In this document: piece by piece, positions 32,974 through 41,664 of the stretch
Layout of the letters: every line of letters starts with the position of its first letter
Numbering within the stretch: the stretch's first letter is position 1
Source of the DNA: Ruminococcus sp.
Lineage (GTDB): Bacteria; Bacillota; Clostridia; Oscillospirales; Ruminococcaceae
DNA: 64,000 bases
Direction of reading: 5' to 3'
Assembly (NCBI GenBank): GCA_024697545.1
Contig: JAILFN010000086.1
Span: forward strand, 1-64,000
Program-made: the position numbers and the translations under genes
Notes under the pieces: generated by a model
Told to the model about the DNA's origin: nothing
The model's database searches: none
What the model saw: only the letters and a program-made list of their open reading frames with translations

Positions 32974-34172
32974 AAAAGCTATTGTTGCTTGGCGGCTCGG
33001 CTCAGCAGATCATTGCGATAGAGACTGCAAAGAGGCTCGGGTACTACACCGTATTATGCGATTATCTTCCCGATAACCCGGGACAGCATCACGCAGACAA
33101 GTTCTATCTCGTCAGCACCACCGACTTTGATGCGGTGTTGAAGGTGGCACAGGACGAAAAGGTAGACGGCGTGCTGGCTTACGCCTCCGACCCTGCCGCG
33201 CCTACGGCGGCTTTTGTGGCTGAAAAGCTCGGGCTTCCCGGAAGCCCCTACCGCTCGGTGGATATTCTCTGCAACAAAGACAAGTTCAGGGCGTTCCTTG
33301 CAGAAAACGGCTTCTGCACGCCTGCCGCAAAGGGCTATGAAGACATCGCCGCGGCTGAGGCGGATCTGAAAAGCGGTGTGTTTAAATTCCCCGTTATCGT
33401 AAAGCCCGTTGATTCGTCGGGAAGCAAGGGTGTCGGCAGGATAGACTCTGTCAGCGAGATAAGGGAAACGCTTGAATACGCTATGTCATTTTCAAGAGGT
33501 CATAAAATGATCGTTGAGGAGTTCGTCGAGAAATACGGCTACCAGATAGCGGGCGACGGACTTTCGATAGACGGCAGGCTCGTCTTCCGCTGCTTTGCGA
33601 ACGACCACTTCGACCCCAAATGCGAAAACCCCTTCGTGCCCGTTTCGGCAAGCTTCCCCTACAATATGCCTGCCGAAGTACATCAGAAGATACACGACGA
33701 GATACAGCGGCTGCTCACCCTGCTCGATATGGGTACTACCACATACAACTTCGATCTGCGTATTGACAAAGACTACAACGTATACCTTATGGAAATTGCC
33801 CCGCGTGACGGCGGCAACTATATCCCCGATATCATAAGATACTGCACGGGAGTAGATCTCGTGGAATGCTCGGTCAAGGCGGCAATGGGCGATCCCCTCG
33901 ACGGCATAGAGATGACACCATATGACAGCTTCTACGCATACTATGCGGTACACAGCTACACTAACGGTATCCTCAAGGCTATCGAGATCGACGAAAAGGC
34001 AAAGAGCATGATAATAGAAGATCACATCATCGTCAAGCCCGGCGACAGGATATCGACGTTCACGGGTGCCAACACCACCCTGGGCATACTGCTCATGCGT
34101 TTCGACAGCATGGAGCAGATGCTGGATATGATGGATCATTCCGAAAAGTGGATAAGTGTAAAGGTTGAATAA
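32970..34172 (+). CDS. ATP-grasp enzyme, first copy
   Basis: A 400-residue ATP-grasp ligase of the carbamoyl-phosphate-synthase-like group. An N-terminal Rossmann-like start LLLGGSAQQIIAIETAK leads to FPVIVKPVDSSGSKGVG (the ATP-binding strand with Lys and Gly loop), MIVEEFVEKYGYQI, and NFDLRIDKDYNVYLMEIAPRDGG, where E and N/D would hold Mg. Such enzymes join a carboxylate to an amine or other nucleophile with ATP. It starts with TTG overlapping the flippase stop, so it is translationally coupled. Substrate unknown; see the cassette finding. Confidence 0.85.
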   Translation: MKKLLLLGGSAQQIIAIETAKRLGYYTVLCDYLPDNPGQHHADKFYLVSTTDFDAVLKVAQDEKVDGVLAYASDPAAPTAAFVAEKLGLPGSPYRSVDILCNKDKFRAFLAENGFCTPAAKGYEDIAAAEADLKSGVFKFPVIVKPVDSSGSKGVGRIDSVSEIRETLEYAMSFSRGHKMIVEEFVEKYGYQIAGDGLSIDGRLVFRCFANDHFDPKCENPFVPVSASFPYNMPAEVHQKIHDEIQRLLTLLDMGTTTYNFDLRIDKDYNVYLMEIAPRDGGNYIPDIIRYCTGVDLVECSVKAAMGDPLDGIEMTPYDSFYAYYAVHSYTNGILKAIEIDEKAKSMIIEDHIIVKPGDRISTFTGANTTLGILLMRFDSMEQMLDMMDHSEKWISVKVE

Positions 34173-34174
34173 AA

Positions 34175-35131
34175 ATGAAAGAAATAGGCGGATACATCGA
34201 ATTTGAAAGCTACACGGGCGGGGTCTATCACGACGGCGCTGCTGCGGTCAACTGCGGCAGGAACGCCCTCGCTTACCTCATCGAAGCGGAAGCTGTAAAA
34301 AAGATAAGGCTGCCTTTTTTTCTTTGCAGCTCGGTAAAGAACTTATGTGAAAAATACGGCGTTGAAGTAAGCTTTTATCACATCGGGGAAGACTTTCGCC
34401 CGCAAGCGGATATATCACTTGATGATGACGAATGGCTTTACATCGTAAACTACTACGGTCAGCTGACAAACGATGAGATATCGGCTTACAAAGAAAAGTA
34501 TGACCGTATCATCGCCGACAACTCGCAGAGCTATTTTCAGTACCCTGCAAACGGCGTACCCACCGTTTACACCTGCCGCAAGTTCTTCGGCGTGCCCGAC
34601 GGCGGATTTGTTTACAGCGAAAAGAAGCTCTGCCGTGAGCTGCCCGCAGATGAATCATTTGAACGTATACACTACATACTCGGCAGATTCGAGCGGACGG
34701 CGGGAGAGTTCTACAAGGAATCGGCGGACAACAACAAGTTCTTCGCGGGAGAGCCGTTGAAGCGTATGTCAAAGCTCACCGAGAACCTGCTCAGGTCTTA
34801 CGACTACGAGCGCATCATCTCACGCAGGACGGAGAATTTCAGGCTGCTGCATCAGCGGCTCAAAAGTGTCAACAAGCTTGAACTCATTATCCCCGAGGGT
34901 GCGTTTATGTACCCCCTGTACCTTAAAAACGGCGCGGAGATACGAAGCAGGCTACAGCAGATGAAGATATTCGTGCCTACTCTTTGGGGCGACGTTCTCA
35001 ACAGCTGCGATGAGGGCTGCACGGAATATGACTACGCAAAGAATATACTTCCCCTGCCCGTAGATCAGAGATACGGCAGCGAGGATATGGGATATATCCT
35101 TAAAACTCTTGAAGAACAAGGAGCAATATGA
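34175..35131 (+). CDS. Short DegT-like PLP aminotransferase-fold protein
   Basis: A 318-residue protein, shorter than the usual 370-390 of the DegT/DnrJ/EryC1/StrS family. Recognisable are YIVNYYGQL, IIADNSQSYF (where family members have DxAH or DxAQ) and TCRKFFGVPDGGFVYS, in which Lys136 is in the place of the PLP-binding lysine. The N-terminal half is reduced. It is flanked on both sides by ATP-grasp genes with 2-nt spacing upstream and a 4-nt overlap downstream. It may transaminate a sugar or an amino-acid-like substituent; catalysis is likely but the reaction is unknown. Confidence 0.75.
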   Translation: MKEIGGYIEFESYTGGVYHDGAAAVNCGRNALAYLIEAEAVKKIRLPFFLCSSVKNLCEKYGVEVSFYHIGEDFRPQADISLDDDEWLYIVNYYGQLTNDEISAYKEKYDRIIADNSQSYFQYPANGVPTVYTCRKFFGVPDGGFVYSEKKLCRELPADESFERIHYILGRFERTAGEFYKESADNNKFFAGEPLKRMSKLTENLLRSYDYERIISRRTENFRLLHQRLKSVNKLELIIPEGAFMYPLYLKNGAEIRSRLQQMKIFVPTLWGDVLNSCDEGCTEYDYAKNILPLPVDQRYGSEDMGYILKTLEEQGAI

Positions 35132-36408
35132 TGGACCTTAAAGGAAAAAGACTTCTGATACTCGGCGCAACGGGCGTTGAGATCGAGATAATAAACGAAG
35201 CGAAAAAGCTGGGCGTTTACACCATCGTGACGGACAACCACACCGACTGGTCGCTGGCACCCGCAAAGTATGCAGCCGATGAAGCCTATGACATAAGCTG
35301 GTCTGACATTGACGCGCTGGAGAAGATATGCCGTGAGAAAAATGTGGACGGCTGTCTGGCAGGATACAGCGAACGGCGTGTTGAGTGCCTGACAAAGCTC
35401 TGTAAAAGAATGGGCTTTCCCTGCTACACCGAAGGCGCAGATCTTGAAGTGATATTCAGCAAGGATAAATTCCGCGAGGCATCCGTTAAAGCGGGAATAC
35501 CCACAACTGCCGCATACGGCATAGATGATGAGAATATAAACTTCCCCGTTATAGTCAAGCCTGTTGACAATGCGGGCAGCAGAGGGGTATCCGTATGCAA
35601 AGACCGCGGCGAGCTGGACCGCGCATACCAAGCCGCCTGCAAAAGCTCCGTCAGCAGCAGGGCGATCATCGAGGAATTCCTTGACGGCGATGACCCGAGA
35701 TATGAACCCGTCTTTTTCTACACTATCCACAACGGCAAGGCAACGCTTTCAAACTCACTTGACAGGATCATGGTAGATTTCGGCTTCGGCGGCGGTATCA
35801 TAAAACAGGCTGTCGGGAATGTCTACCCCTCAAGATATCTTGAGGGATTTATGGAAAAGCAGGACAAGCAATACAGAGAGCTTTTTGCTTCACTCGGCAT
35901 GAAAAACGGCTATGCTCTCATGCAGGGCAAGATGAAAAACGGCAGTTTTATCTGCGTAGATCTCGGGTTCAGACTTGAAGGCTCGCTTTCATTCCATTAC
36001 TCCGACTTCATCAACGGCGTAAACGTTGTGCAGATGATGATACGCCACGCTCTGACGGGAAGGATGGGCGATGACCGCCTTATCGAAGAAAAGGACGATC
36101 CGCGCTTTTCAAAAACAGGCGTTACTCTGACCCTGCTCGCCACAAAAGGCACCATCGCAAGCATCAGCGGACTTGACGAGATAAGCCGCGAGAGCTGCGT
36201 TATATATGTTACGCAAAAAATGCGCGAGGGTACTGTTTGTACGCTGCCCGCCGATTACTCGCAGGTGTTCGGGCGGATCTATCTTTGCTCTGAGGACAGG
36301 CAGGAGCTTATCCGCACGATAGACAGGATCTACAGCACAGTAAAGGTCCTTGACGAAAACGGTAACAATATGCTTATAGGGAGATACGATGCATATGAAC
36401 TCAAATGA
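35128..36408 (+). CDS. ATP-grasp enzyme, second copy
   Basis: A 426-residue ATP-grasp ligase that is only distantly similar to the copy at 32970. It has LLILGATGVEIEIINEAKK at the N-terminus, FPVIVKPVDNAGSRGVS, IIEEFLDGD and a late DLGFRLEGS stretch in the metal-binding region. GGAG lies 4 nt before the ATG pair at 35128/35131. It overlaps the upstream gene by 4 nt and the downstream aminotransferase by 20 nt, so the three are tightly coupled. Substrate unknown. Confidence 0.85.
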   Translation: MMDLKGKRLLILGATGVEIEIINEAKKLGVYTIVTDNHTDWSLAPAKYAADEAYDISWSDIDALEKICREKNVDGCLAGYSERRVECLTKLCKRMGFPCYTEGADLEVIFSKDKFREASVKAGIPTTAAYGIDDENINFPVIVKPVDNAGSRGVSVCKDRGELDRAYQAACKSSVSSRAIIEEFLDGDDPRYEPVFFYTIHNGKATLSNSLDRIMVDFGFGGGIIKQAVGNVYPSRYLEGFMEKQDKQYRELFASLGMKNGYALMQGKMKNGSFICVDLGFRLEGSLSFHYSDFINGVNVVQMMIRHALTGRMGDDRLIEEKDDPRFSKTGVTLTLLATKGTIASISGLDEISRESCVIYVTQKMREGTVCTLPADYSQVFGRIYLCSEDRQELIRTIDRIYSTVKVLDENGNNMLIGRYDAYELK

Positions 36409-37549
36409 TAAAAACTACACCAACCTGATAGACAAGTACGTTACGGGAAAGATACTCGTCACACGTTCCTCAATGCCCGGCTATGAGGAATACTGCGAGG
36501 AGATACGCGACATATGGGATACCCACTGGCTGACCAACATGGGGCCCAAGCACAAGAAGCTTCAGGAAGATCTCCGCGTATATCTCGGTGCGGAGAAGAT
36601 AGACCTGCTCACCAACGGCCACATGGCGCTGGAGCTTACCATGCAGGCGCTCGGACTGACGGGCGAGGTCATCACAACTCCGTTCACCTTTGCTTCGACC
36701 ACCCACGCCATCGTCAGAAACGGGCTTACTCCCGTGTTCTGCGACATCGACCCCGAAAGCTTCACCATCGACGCTTCAAAGATCGAAGCCCTCATCACCG
36801 ACAAGACCTCTGCCATCGTCCCCGTACACGTTTACGGAAACATCTGCAACATCGAGGAGATACAGCGCATTGCCGACAAGCACGGGCTTAAAGTTATATA
36901 CGATGCCGCGCATACCTTCGGCGAGAGCTACAAGGGCGCAGGCATAGGCTCCTTCGGCGACGCTTCCTGCTTCAGCTTCCACGCCACCAAGGTATTCAAC
37001 ACCATCGAGGGCGGTGCGGTATGCTTCAAGGACGAAACCTTCGGCAACGCTATATACGATCTGAAAAACTTCGGCATACACGGTCCCGAGACTGTTGAAT
37101 CGGTAGGTGCAAATGCCAAGATGAACGAATTCTGCGCCGCTATGGGCATATGCAATCTGCGCCACGTTGACGCGGAGATAGAAAAGCGCCGTCTTGCTGT
37201 CGAGCATTACCACGAGCGCCTTGACGGCATTAAGGGCGTAAGACTAAACAAGGTCGGTGACGATGTCAAGCCGAACTACGCATATCTGCCCGCGGTCTTC
37301 GACCCAGAAGTATTCGGCAGCGACCGCGACGAGGTATTCGCGGTACTTGCAAAGCACAACATCTTCGCAAGGAAATATTTCTACCCGCTGACAAACACCT
37401 TCGACTGCTTCAAGGGACAGTTCGACCCGAACGAGACCCCCGAGGCTCTGCGGATAAGCAAGCAGATACTGACGCTGCCGCTTTACGCCGACCTGACGAC
37501 CGAGCAGGTGGATCTCATCTGCGATATCATTATCTCGTGCAGAAAATAA
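36389..37549 (+). CDS. DegT/DnrJ/EryC1/StrS sugar aminotransferase
   Basis: A 386-residue PLP enzyme of the family that aminates nucleotide keto-sugars. Key points are HMALELTMQALGL, TTPFTFASTTHAI, PVHVYGN, IYDAAHTFGE and SFHATKVFNTIEGGA with the PLP lysine at residue 201. GGGAG lies before the ATG. It overlaps the second ATP-grasp gene by 20 nt and is the last gene of the polysaccharide operon, so it most likely makes an amino sugar of the repeat unit, perhaps the one carrying the ligated group. Confidence 0.9.
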   Translation: MHMNSNDKNYTNLIDKYVTGKILVTRSSMPGYEEYCEEIRDIWDTHWLTNMGPKHKKLQEDLRVYLGAEKIDLLTNGHMALELTMQALGLTGEVITTPFTFASTTHAIVRNGLTPVFCDIDPESFTIDASKIEALITDKTSAIVPVHVYGNICNIEEIQRIADKHGLKVIYDAAHTFGESYKGAGIGSFGDASCFSFHATKVFNTIEGGAVCFKDETFGNAIYDLKNFGIHGPETVESVGANAKMNEFCAAMGICNLRHVDAEIEKRRLAVEHYHERLDGIKGVRLNKVGDDVKPNYAYLPAVFDPEVFGSDRDEVFAVLAKHNIFARKYFYPLTNTFDCFKGQFDPNETPEALRISKQILTLPLYADLTTEQVDLICDIIISCRK

Positions 37550-37552
37550 ATA

Positions 37553-37715
37553 AGAACCTGTCCACATAGGGTGAATGTACGGATTTTCAGGCATAATTTT
37601 ATCGGTGACAAGGCAAAGATCCGCCGACGGGCTGTCGCCCTTCAAGGATAATTAACGCAGTCACCGGCAAAATTTGACGAAAAGACGTGCGTGAATCCCT
37701 ATGTGGACAGGTTCT
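37553..37715. mobile_element. MITE-like inverted-repeat element
   Basis: The ends read AGAACCTGTCCACATAGGG on both strands, 19 bp perfect, and the similarity continues inward with mismatches (for example CGGTGAC in both arms), so the 163-bp unit is one long imperfect palindrome. The flanks carry an AATA on each side, consistent with a 4-bp target duplication. There is no coding capacity. It lies directly after the last polysaccharide gene stop codon. Confidence 0.7.
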
Positions 37716-37721
37716 AATATA

Positions 37722-37758
37722 AAAAAGGCTGTTGCACAAAAAATGCAGCAGCCTTTTT
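37722..37758. terminator. Bidirectional terminator, polysaccharide operon / MATE gene
   Basis: AGGCTGTTGCA/TGCAGCAGCCT stem with T-run on the plus strand and an equal T-run on the minus strand. Confidence 0.88.
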
Positions 37759-37800
37759 CTGTTCCCGTTATATCCGCCGAAGGCTAGATCAGGCACTATT

Positions 37801-39144
37801 TCAGCAGTTCAGCATTTTCAGCCGCCATGACCCGCGCTTGTATCTTATAATGCAGACCGCCGCGGTGGCGACCCATGTTATCGAAGTCGTTATCCATATG
37901 CCGCGCCAGCCTATAAAGGCGATGCGGGTAAGTATCAGCGAAAAGCCTATCCTGCATATGACCTCGGTCAGTCCGTTTACCAGCGCAAAGCCCGTGTCCC
38001 CCGTGCCGTTGAGAAAGCCGCGGACTATGTGTATCGCACCGAGGGGGATATAGCAGCAGCCCGTCATGATAAGCGCCGCCGCGCCTATCGCGATCGTCCT
38101 TCTGCCGCTTACAAAGAACCCGACGATGCTTCTGCCGAACAGCGTGAACACCACGAACATCACGATTGCGAACACCGAGCCGATCTTCAGCGCCGACTTC
38201 ATGCCGCTGACTGCACGCTCCTGCTTGCCCGCGCCGATATTCTGACCCGTGAACGCCGAAACTGCGGCATTCAGGCTTATAAACGGCTGCTGCACCAGCT
38301 GCTCTATCCTCATGGAAGCCGTGTACGCTGCCATGACCGAGTCGCTGAATCCGTTGGTGACACTTTGCAGCGCTATCATTGATATGCAGACAAGCCCGTT
38401 CTGCGCCGCTATCGGCAGCCCGAAGGTCACGCATTTTTTCATCAGCACGGGGTCGGTGTGAAGCTCCTCGCCCCGCGGACGTATGTCGGCGTTTGTCCTG
38501 AAGCAATAGACTATGCAGCTTGCAGCCGAAACTCCCTGCGCCAGCACCGTCGCGAACGCCGCGCCGCCTACACCCATGCCGAATACCATTACGAACAGAA
38601 GATCCAGCCCGACATTCAGCACCGTTGAGACTCCGAGGAATATCAGCGGGGTCTTTGAATCCCCCAGCCCGCGCATGACCGAGTTTATCCAGTTGTAAGC
38701 CGCAACACAGACGGTGCCCGCCGAAGCTATCCGCATATACGTCACCGAGCGCCCGATAAGCGCTGCCCTTACACCGAGCATTTTAAGCAGCGGTCTTGCG
38801 AACATGACTGCCGGAAGCGTCGCCGCCAGCGCGAATATGAGCGTCACCGCCGCCGAGTTGACTATGTCCGCACGCACCCGTTCGAGCCTTCCCGCGCCGA
38901 AATGCTGCGATATGAGCACACCCGCACCTATGGAAAGTCCTATGCAGAGGGCATAGAAGAGATATGTTATCGAACCCGTTGCCCCCACAGCCGCGAGCGT
39001 TGTATCACCGAGATATTTGCCGACTATCAGCGTATCGGCGACGTTATACGTCTGCTGGAGAAGATTCCCCGCCAGCAGCGGCAGCGTGAATCGGACGATA
39101 TTCCCCGTCACGCTGCCTTCGGTCATTTTTATGTTGCCTGCCAT
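37801..39144 (-). CDS. MATE-family multidrug/sodium antiporter
   Basis: A 447-residue MATE transporter with 12 hydrophobic segments in two related halves. The opening GNIVRFTLPLLAGNLLQQTYNVADTLIVGKYLG and the later NWINSVMRGLGDSKTPL are typical. Such proteins export cationic or aromatic compounds with Na+ or H+. ATG at 39144 is preferred, with GGGGTG upstream; a GTG at 39153 is an alternative. It has its own promoter and no operon partner. Confidence 0.92.
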   Translation of the reverse strand: MAGNIKMTEGSVTGNIVRFTLPLLAGNLLQQTYNVADTLIVGKYLGDTTLAAVGATGSITYLFYALCIGLSIGAGVLISQHFGAGRLERVRADIVNSAAVTLIFALAATLPAVMFARPLLKMLGVRAALIGRSVTYMRIASAGTVCVAAYNWINSVMRGLGDSKTPLIFLGVSTVLNVGLDLLFVMVFGMGVGGAAFATVLAQGVSAASCIVYCFRTNADIRPRGEELHTDPVLMKKCVTFGLPIAAQNGLVCISMIALQSVTNGFSDSVMAAYTASMRIEQLVQQPFISLNAAVSAFTGQNIGAGKQERAVSGMKSALKIGSVFAIVMFVVFTLFGRSIVGFFVSGRRTIAIGAAALIMTGCCYIPLGAIHIVRGFLNGTGDTGFALVNGLTEVICRIGFSLILTRIAFIGWRGIWITTSITWVATAAVCIIRYKRGSWRLKMLNC

Positions 39145-39182
39145 TTTATGCACCCCGATCTTTTCAGATATTCACCTGTACT

Positions 39183-39211
39183 ATTATAGTGCGGCAGATC
39201 ATTTATGTCAA
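39183..39211 (-). promoter_or_regulatory. Promoter of the MATE gene
   Basis: TTGACA (39206-39211), 17-nt spacer, TATAAT (39183-39188) on the minus strand. Confidence 0.82.
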
Positions 39212-39242
39212 CAATAAACTGTGAGCAGAGTATTAAAATATG

Positions 39243-39283
39243 AAAAGCCCCCTCGCCCGCATTTCGGGGCGTGTGGGAGCTTT
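39243..39283 (-). terminator. Terminator of the zinc-ribbon protein gene
   Basis: Imperfect stem AAAGC...GCTTT with inner CGCCC/GGGGCG, followed on the minus strand by a short T-rich stretch. Confidence 0.5.
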
Positions 39284-39289
39284 GTCAGT

Positions 39290-40081
39290 CTATTCTTCGG
39301 GCGGCTGTGCGTCTTCTTCCTCCTGCTGACCCTCTATCTCCATATCGGGGGTGATAGTGCCCGCATCATAGATCAGGTTGAACATCTTCCAGTGACGTCC
39401 CACCCGCCCGACGTAGCAGTTCATGCGGAATGTCTCTCTGCCCTCCGAACCTTCAAAGGTCACATCGGTCACGATGTTATAAGCCTCGCTTATCTCGGGC
39501 ACCGAGCCGTAAGCCGTCTTGTACTCGGTCATGTCGTAGGTCTTCATCTCTTCGGTCTTGAGCAGGCTGTAATAGATCTTGAAATCCGAACCGTATTCCG
39601 CTGCGAAATCCGAGCAGTAGGCTTCCATATACTTTTTTTCGGAATAGCCCGTTTCCTTCAGATCGCTCGTTATAGAATTTTTGATCTCACGCGGGAAGCA
39701 GGAAGCATACTTATCGAAATCGCGGTCGTTTATCGCCTTGAAGTATTTCTCGATAACATCGGTCTTCTTCTCCGCGATGCCGAGAGCACCCGTGCGGAAG
39801 AGCGTGCCGAATATCAGCAGCCCGACCGCCGCCGCTATGACGATAAGCAGCCGCACCTGCTTAGGGTCGCGTGCCTTCTTGCCGCTTTTCCGGCGTTCCA
39901 GCTGCTTTTGCTTCAGCTGCTCGTAATACTCCTCCTTCTGTTCGGGAGTCATATATCTGACGGGAGTTTTGGTCTTATATTTATCCGCAGCATGAGTTTT
40001 AAGAGCAGGGTCGCCGTAACCGCAGTGCTCGCAGAACTCACCCTTGTACTCTTTACCGCAGGATCTGCATATCTTTGACAT
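39290..40081 (-). CDS. Zinc-ribbon single-pass membrane protein
   Basis: A 263-residue protein: an N-terminal zinc ribbon (CRSCG and CEHCG, residues 5-19), a charged Lys/Glu/Gln-rich segment, one membrane helix (LLIVIAAAVGLLIFGTLF) and an extracellular domain of about 150 residues ending in an acidic tail. The outer domain (EKYFKAINDRDFDKYASCFP) resembles NTF2-like/DUF4878 folds. The start at 40081 is chosen for its AAAGGAAAGG site and because the ribbon then begins the protein. It shares this layout with the protein at 54079. Function unknown. Confidence 0.75.
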   Translation of the reverse strand: MSKICRSCGKEYKGEFCEHCGYGDPALKTHAADKYKTKTPVRYMTPEQKEEYYEQLKQKQLERRKSGKKARDPKQVRLLIVIAAAVGLLIFGTLFRTGALGIAEKKTDVIEKYFKAINDRDFDKYASCFPREIKNSITSDLKETGYSEKKYMEAYCSDFAAEYGSDFKIYYSLLKTEEMKTYDMTEYKTAYGSVPEISEAYNIVTDVTFEGSEGRETFRMNCYVGRVGRHWKMFNLIYDAGTITPDMEIEGQQEEEDAQPPEE

Positions 40082-40171
40082 AGAGCCTTTCCTTTCTGAC
40101 GTTTTGTACTGCATTTGCATATATCGAAGCCCGCCGTGCGGCGTGTGGGTATGCAAAATGAGTATGATATA

Positions 40172-40199
40172 ATTATAGCACAAAACTCGGATTTGTCAA
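40172..40199 (-). promoter_or_regulatory. Promoter of the zinc-ribbon gene
   Basis: TTGACA (40194-40199), 16-nt spacer, TATAAT (40172-40177) on the minus strand. Confidence 0.75.
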
Positions 40200-40297
40200 C
40201 CTGTATCGCGAATGTGAAAAGATTAACAAAAGGCGGCTGCAAATGATCGCCTGCGGTGGTCATTTGAATGAAAAATCTTGTATTTACAGAAAAAGCC

Positions 40298-40326
40298 TTG
40301 AAAAAAATGTCGGATTATTATATAAT
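40298..40326 (+). promoter_or_regulatory. Promoter of rnfCDGEAB
   Basis: TTGAAA, 17-nt spacer, TATAAT, about 40 nt before the rnfC GTG. Confidence 0.75.
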
Positions 40327-40365
40327 TGATTGTATATTCTACCAAATGAAAGGGAGTGACGACCT

Positions 40366-41646
40366 GTGAAAAGGCTGAGAGGCATTAAGCTCTCGCACAG
40401 AAAGAATACCGAAAACTGCGCGACGGAAGATCTTCCGCTGCCTGAAACGGTGCGTATCCCGATGGCTATGACCATGGGCAGACCCTGCACTCCCCTCGTC
40501 AAGACGGGAGACTATGTAAAGGTCGGTCAGAAGATAGGCGACACCGAGGAGGTCTTTGCGGCACCCGTACATTCGGGCGTTTCGGGGACTGTCAGGTCGG
40601 TGAGCGATATGCGTACCGTCTCGGGTGCCGTATGCAAAATGGTCGAGATCGAGACAGACGGCAGGCAGGAGGTCTCGGAAGAAGTCAAGCCGCCTGTCAT
40701 TACCGATAAAGAAAGCTTTATAAAAGCCGTGCGCGAAAGCGGTGCCTGCGGTCTGGGCGGCGCGGGCTTCCCTACCCACATGAAGCTTTCGCCGAAAGAG
40801 AATATAGACACCATCATCATAAACGGCGCGGAGTGTGAACCGTACATCACCGCCGACTACCGCGAGATGATAGAATGTCCCGACGACGTTATCGGCGGCA
40901 TACGTCTGCTCAAGGATATGCTCGGCATCGACCGCGCGATACTCGCGATAGAAGCCAACAAGCCCGCTGCCATAAAGAACTTCAGGGAAATGGCTGACGG
41001 CGATGACAGCATCGACATCTTAAAGCTGCCCTCCGTATACCCGCAGGGCGCGGAAAAGGTCATAATATACAACGCCACGGGGCGCATCGTCCGCGAGGGC
41101 GAGCTGCCCTCAGCTCAGGGCGTTATCGTCATAAATGTTTCTACCGCGGCTTTCATATACCGCTATACCCGCACGGGTATGCCGCTTGTTGAAAGGCGGC
41201 TGACCGTTGACGGCAATGCAGTCGGCGAGCCTAAAAACGTAAGGGCGGTCATCGGGACTCCGCTGCGCGGGATACTCGAATACTGCGGCACCGACCTTGA
41301 GCATTTAAGGAAGCTGATAGGCGGCGGTCCCATGATGGGGATCAGCATACCCGATATCGACCTGCCTGTGCTGAAGACCTCAAACGCACTGCTCGCACTC
41401 GACCGGTTTGACGAGCGTGAGACTTCTGCCTGCATACGCTGCGGACGGTGCGTCCGCGTCTGTCCGCTCGGGCTCATGCCCTGCGACATCGACCGCGCCT
41501 ACAAGACCCGCGACATAAAAGAACTCAGAAAACTAAAGGTGAACCTCTGCATGAACTGCGGGAGCTGCACCTATATATGCCCCGCCAACCGCAAGCTGGC
41601 GGAAACGAATCAGCTGGCAAAAGCGCTGATCCCGAGAAACAAGTAA
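40366..41646 (+). CDS. rnfC: Rnf complex subunit RnfC
   Basis: A 426-residue peripheral subunit of the ferredoxin:NAD+ oxidoreductase that couples electron flow to Na+ or H+ export. It contains the NADH/FMN-binding loop GLGGAGFPTHMKL, the NGAECEPYITADYR stretch and two C-terminal 4Fe-4S motifs (CIRCGRCVRVCP and CMNCGSCTYICP). A GTG start with GGGAGTG upstream opens the operon. Gene order C-D-G-E-A-B is the clostridial one. Confidence 0.95.
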   Translation: MKRLRGIKLSHRKNTENCATEDLPLPETVRIPMAMTMGRPCTPLVKTGDYVKVGQKIGDTEEVFAAPVHSGVSGTVRSVSDMRTVSGAVCKMVEIETDGRQEVSEEVKPPVITDKESFIKAVRESGACGLGGAGFPTHMKLSPKENIDTIIINGAECEPYITADYREMIECPDDVIGGIRLLKDMLGIDRAILAIEANKPAAIKNFREMADGDDSIDILKLPSVYPQGAEKVIIYNATGRIVREGELPSAQGVIVINVSTAAFIYRYTRTGMPLVERRLTVDGNAVGEPKNVRAVIGTPLRGILEYCGTDLEHLRKLIGGGPMMGISIPDIDLPVLKTSNALLALDRFDERETSACIRCGRCVRVCPLGLMPCDIDRAYKTRDIKELRKLKVNLCMNCGSCTYICPANRKLAETNQLAKALIPRNK

Positions 41647-41664
41647 GGGAGGACGGTAAAGGAT

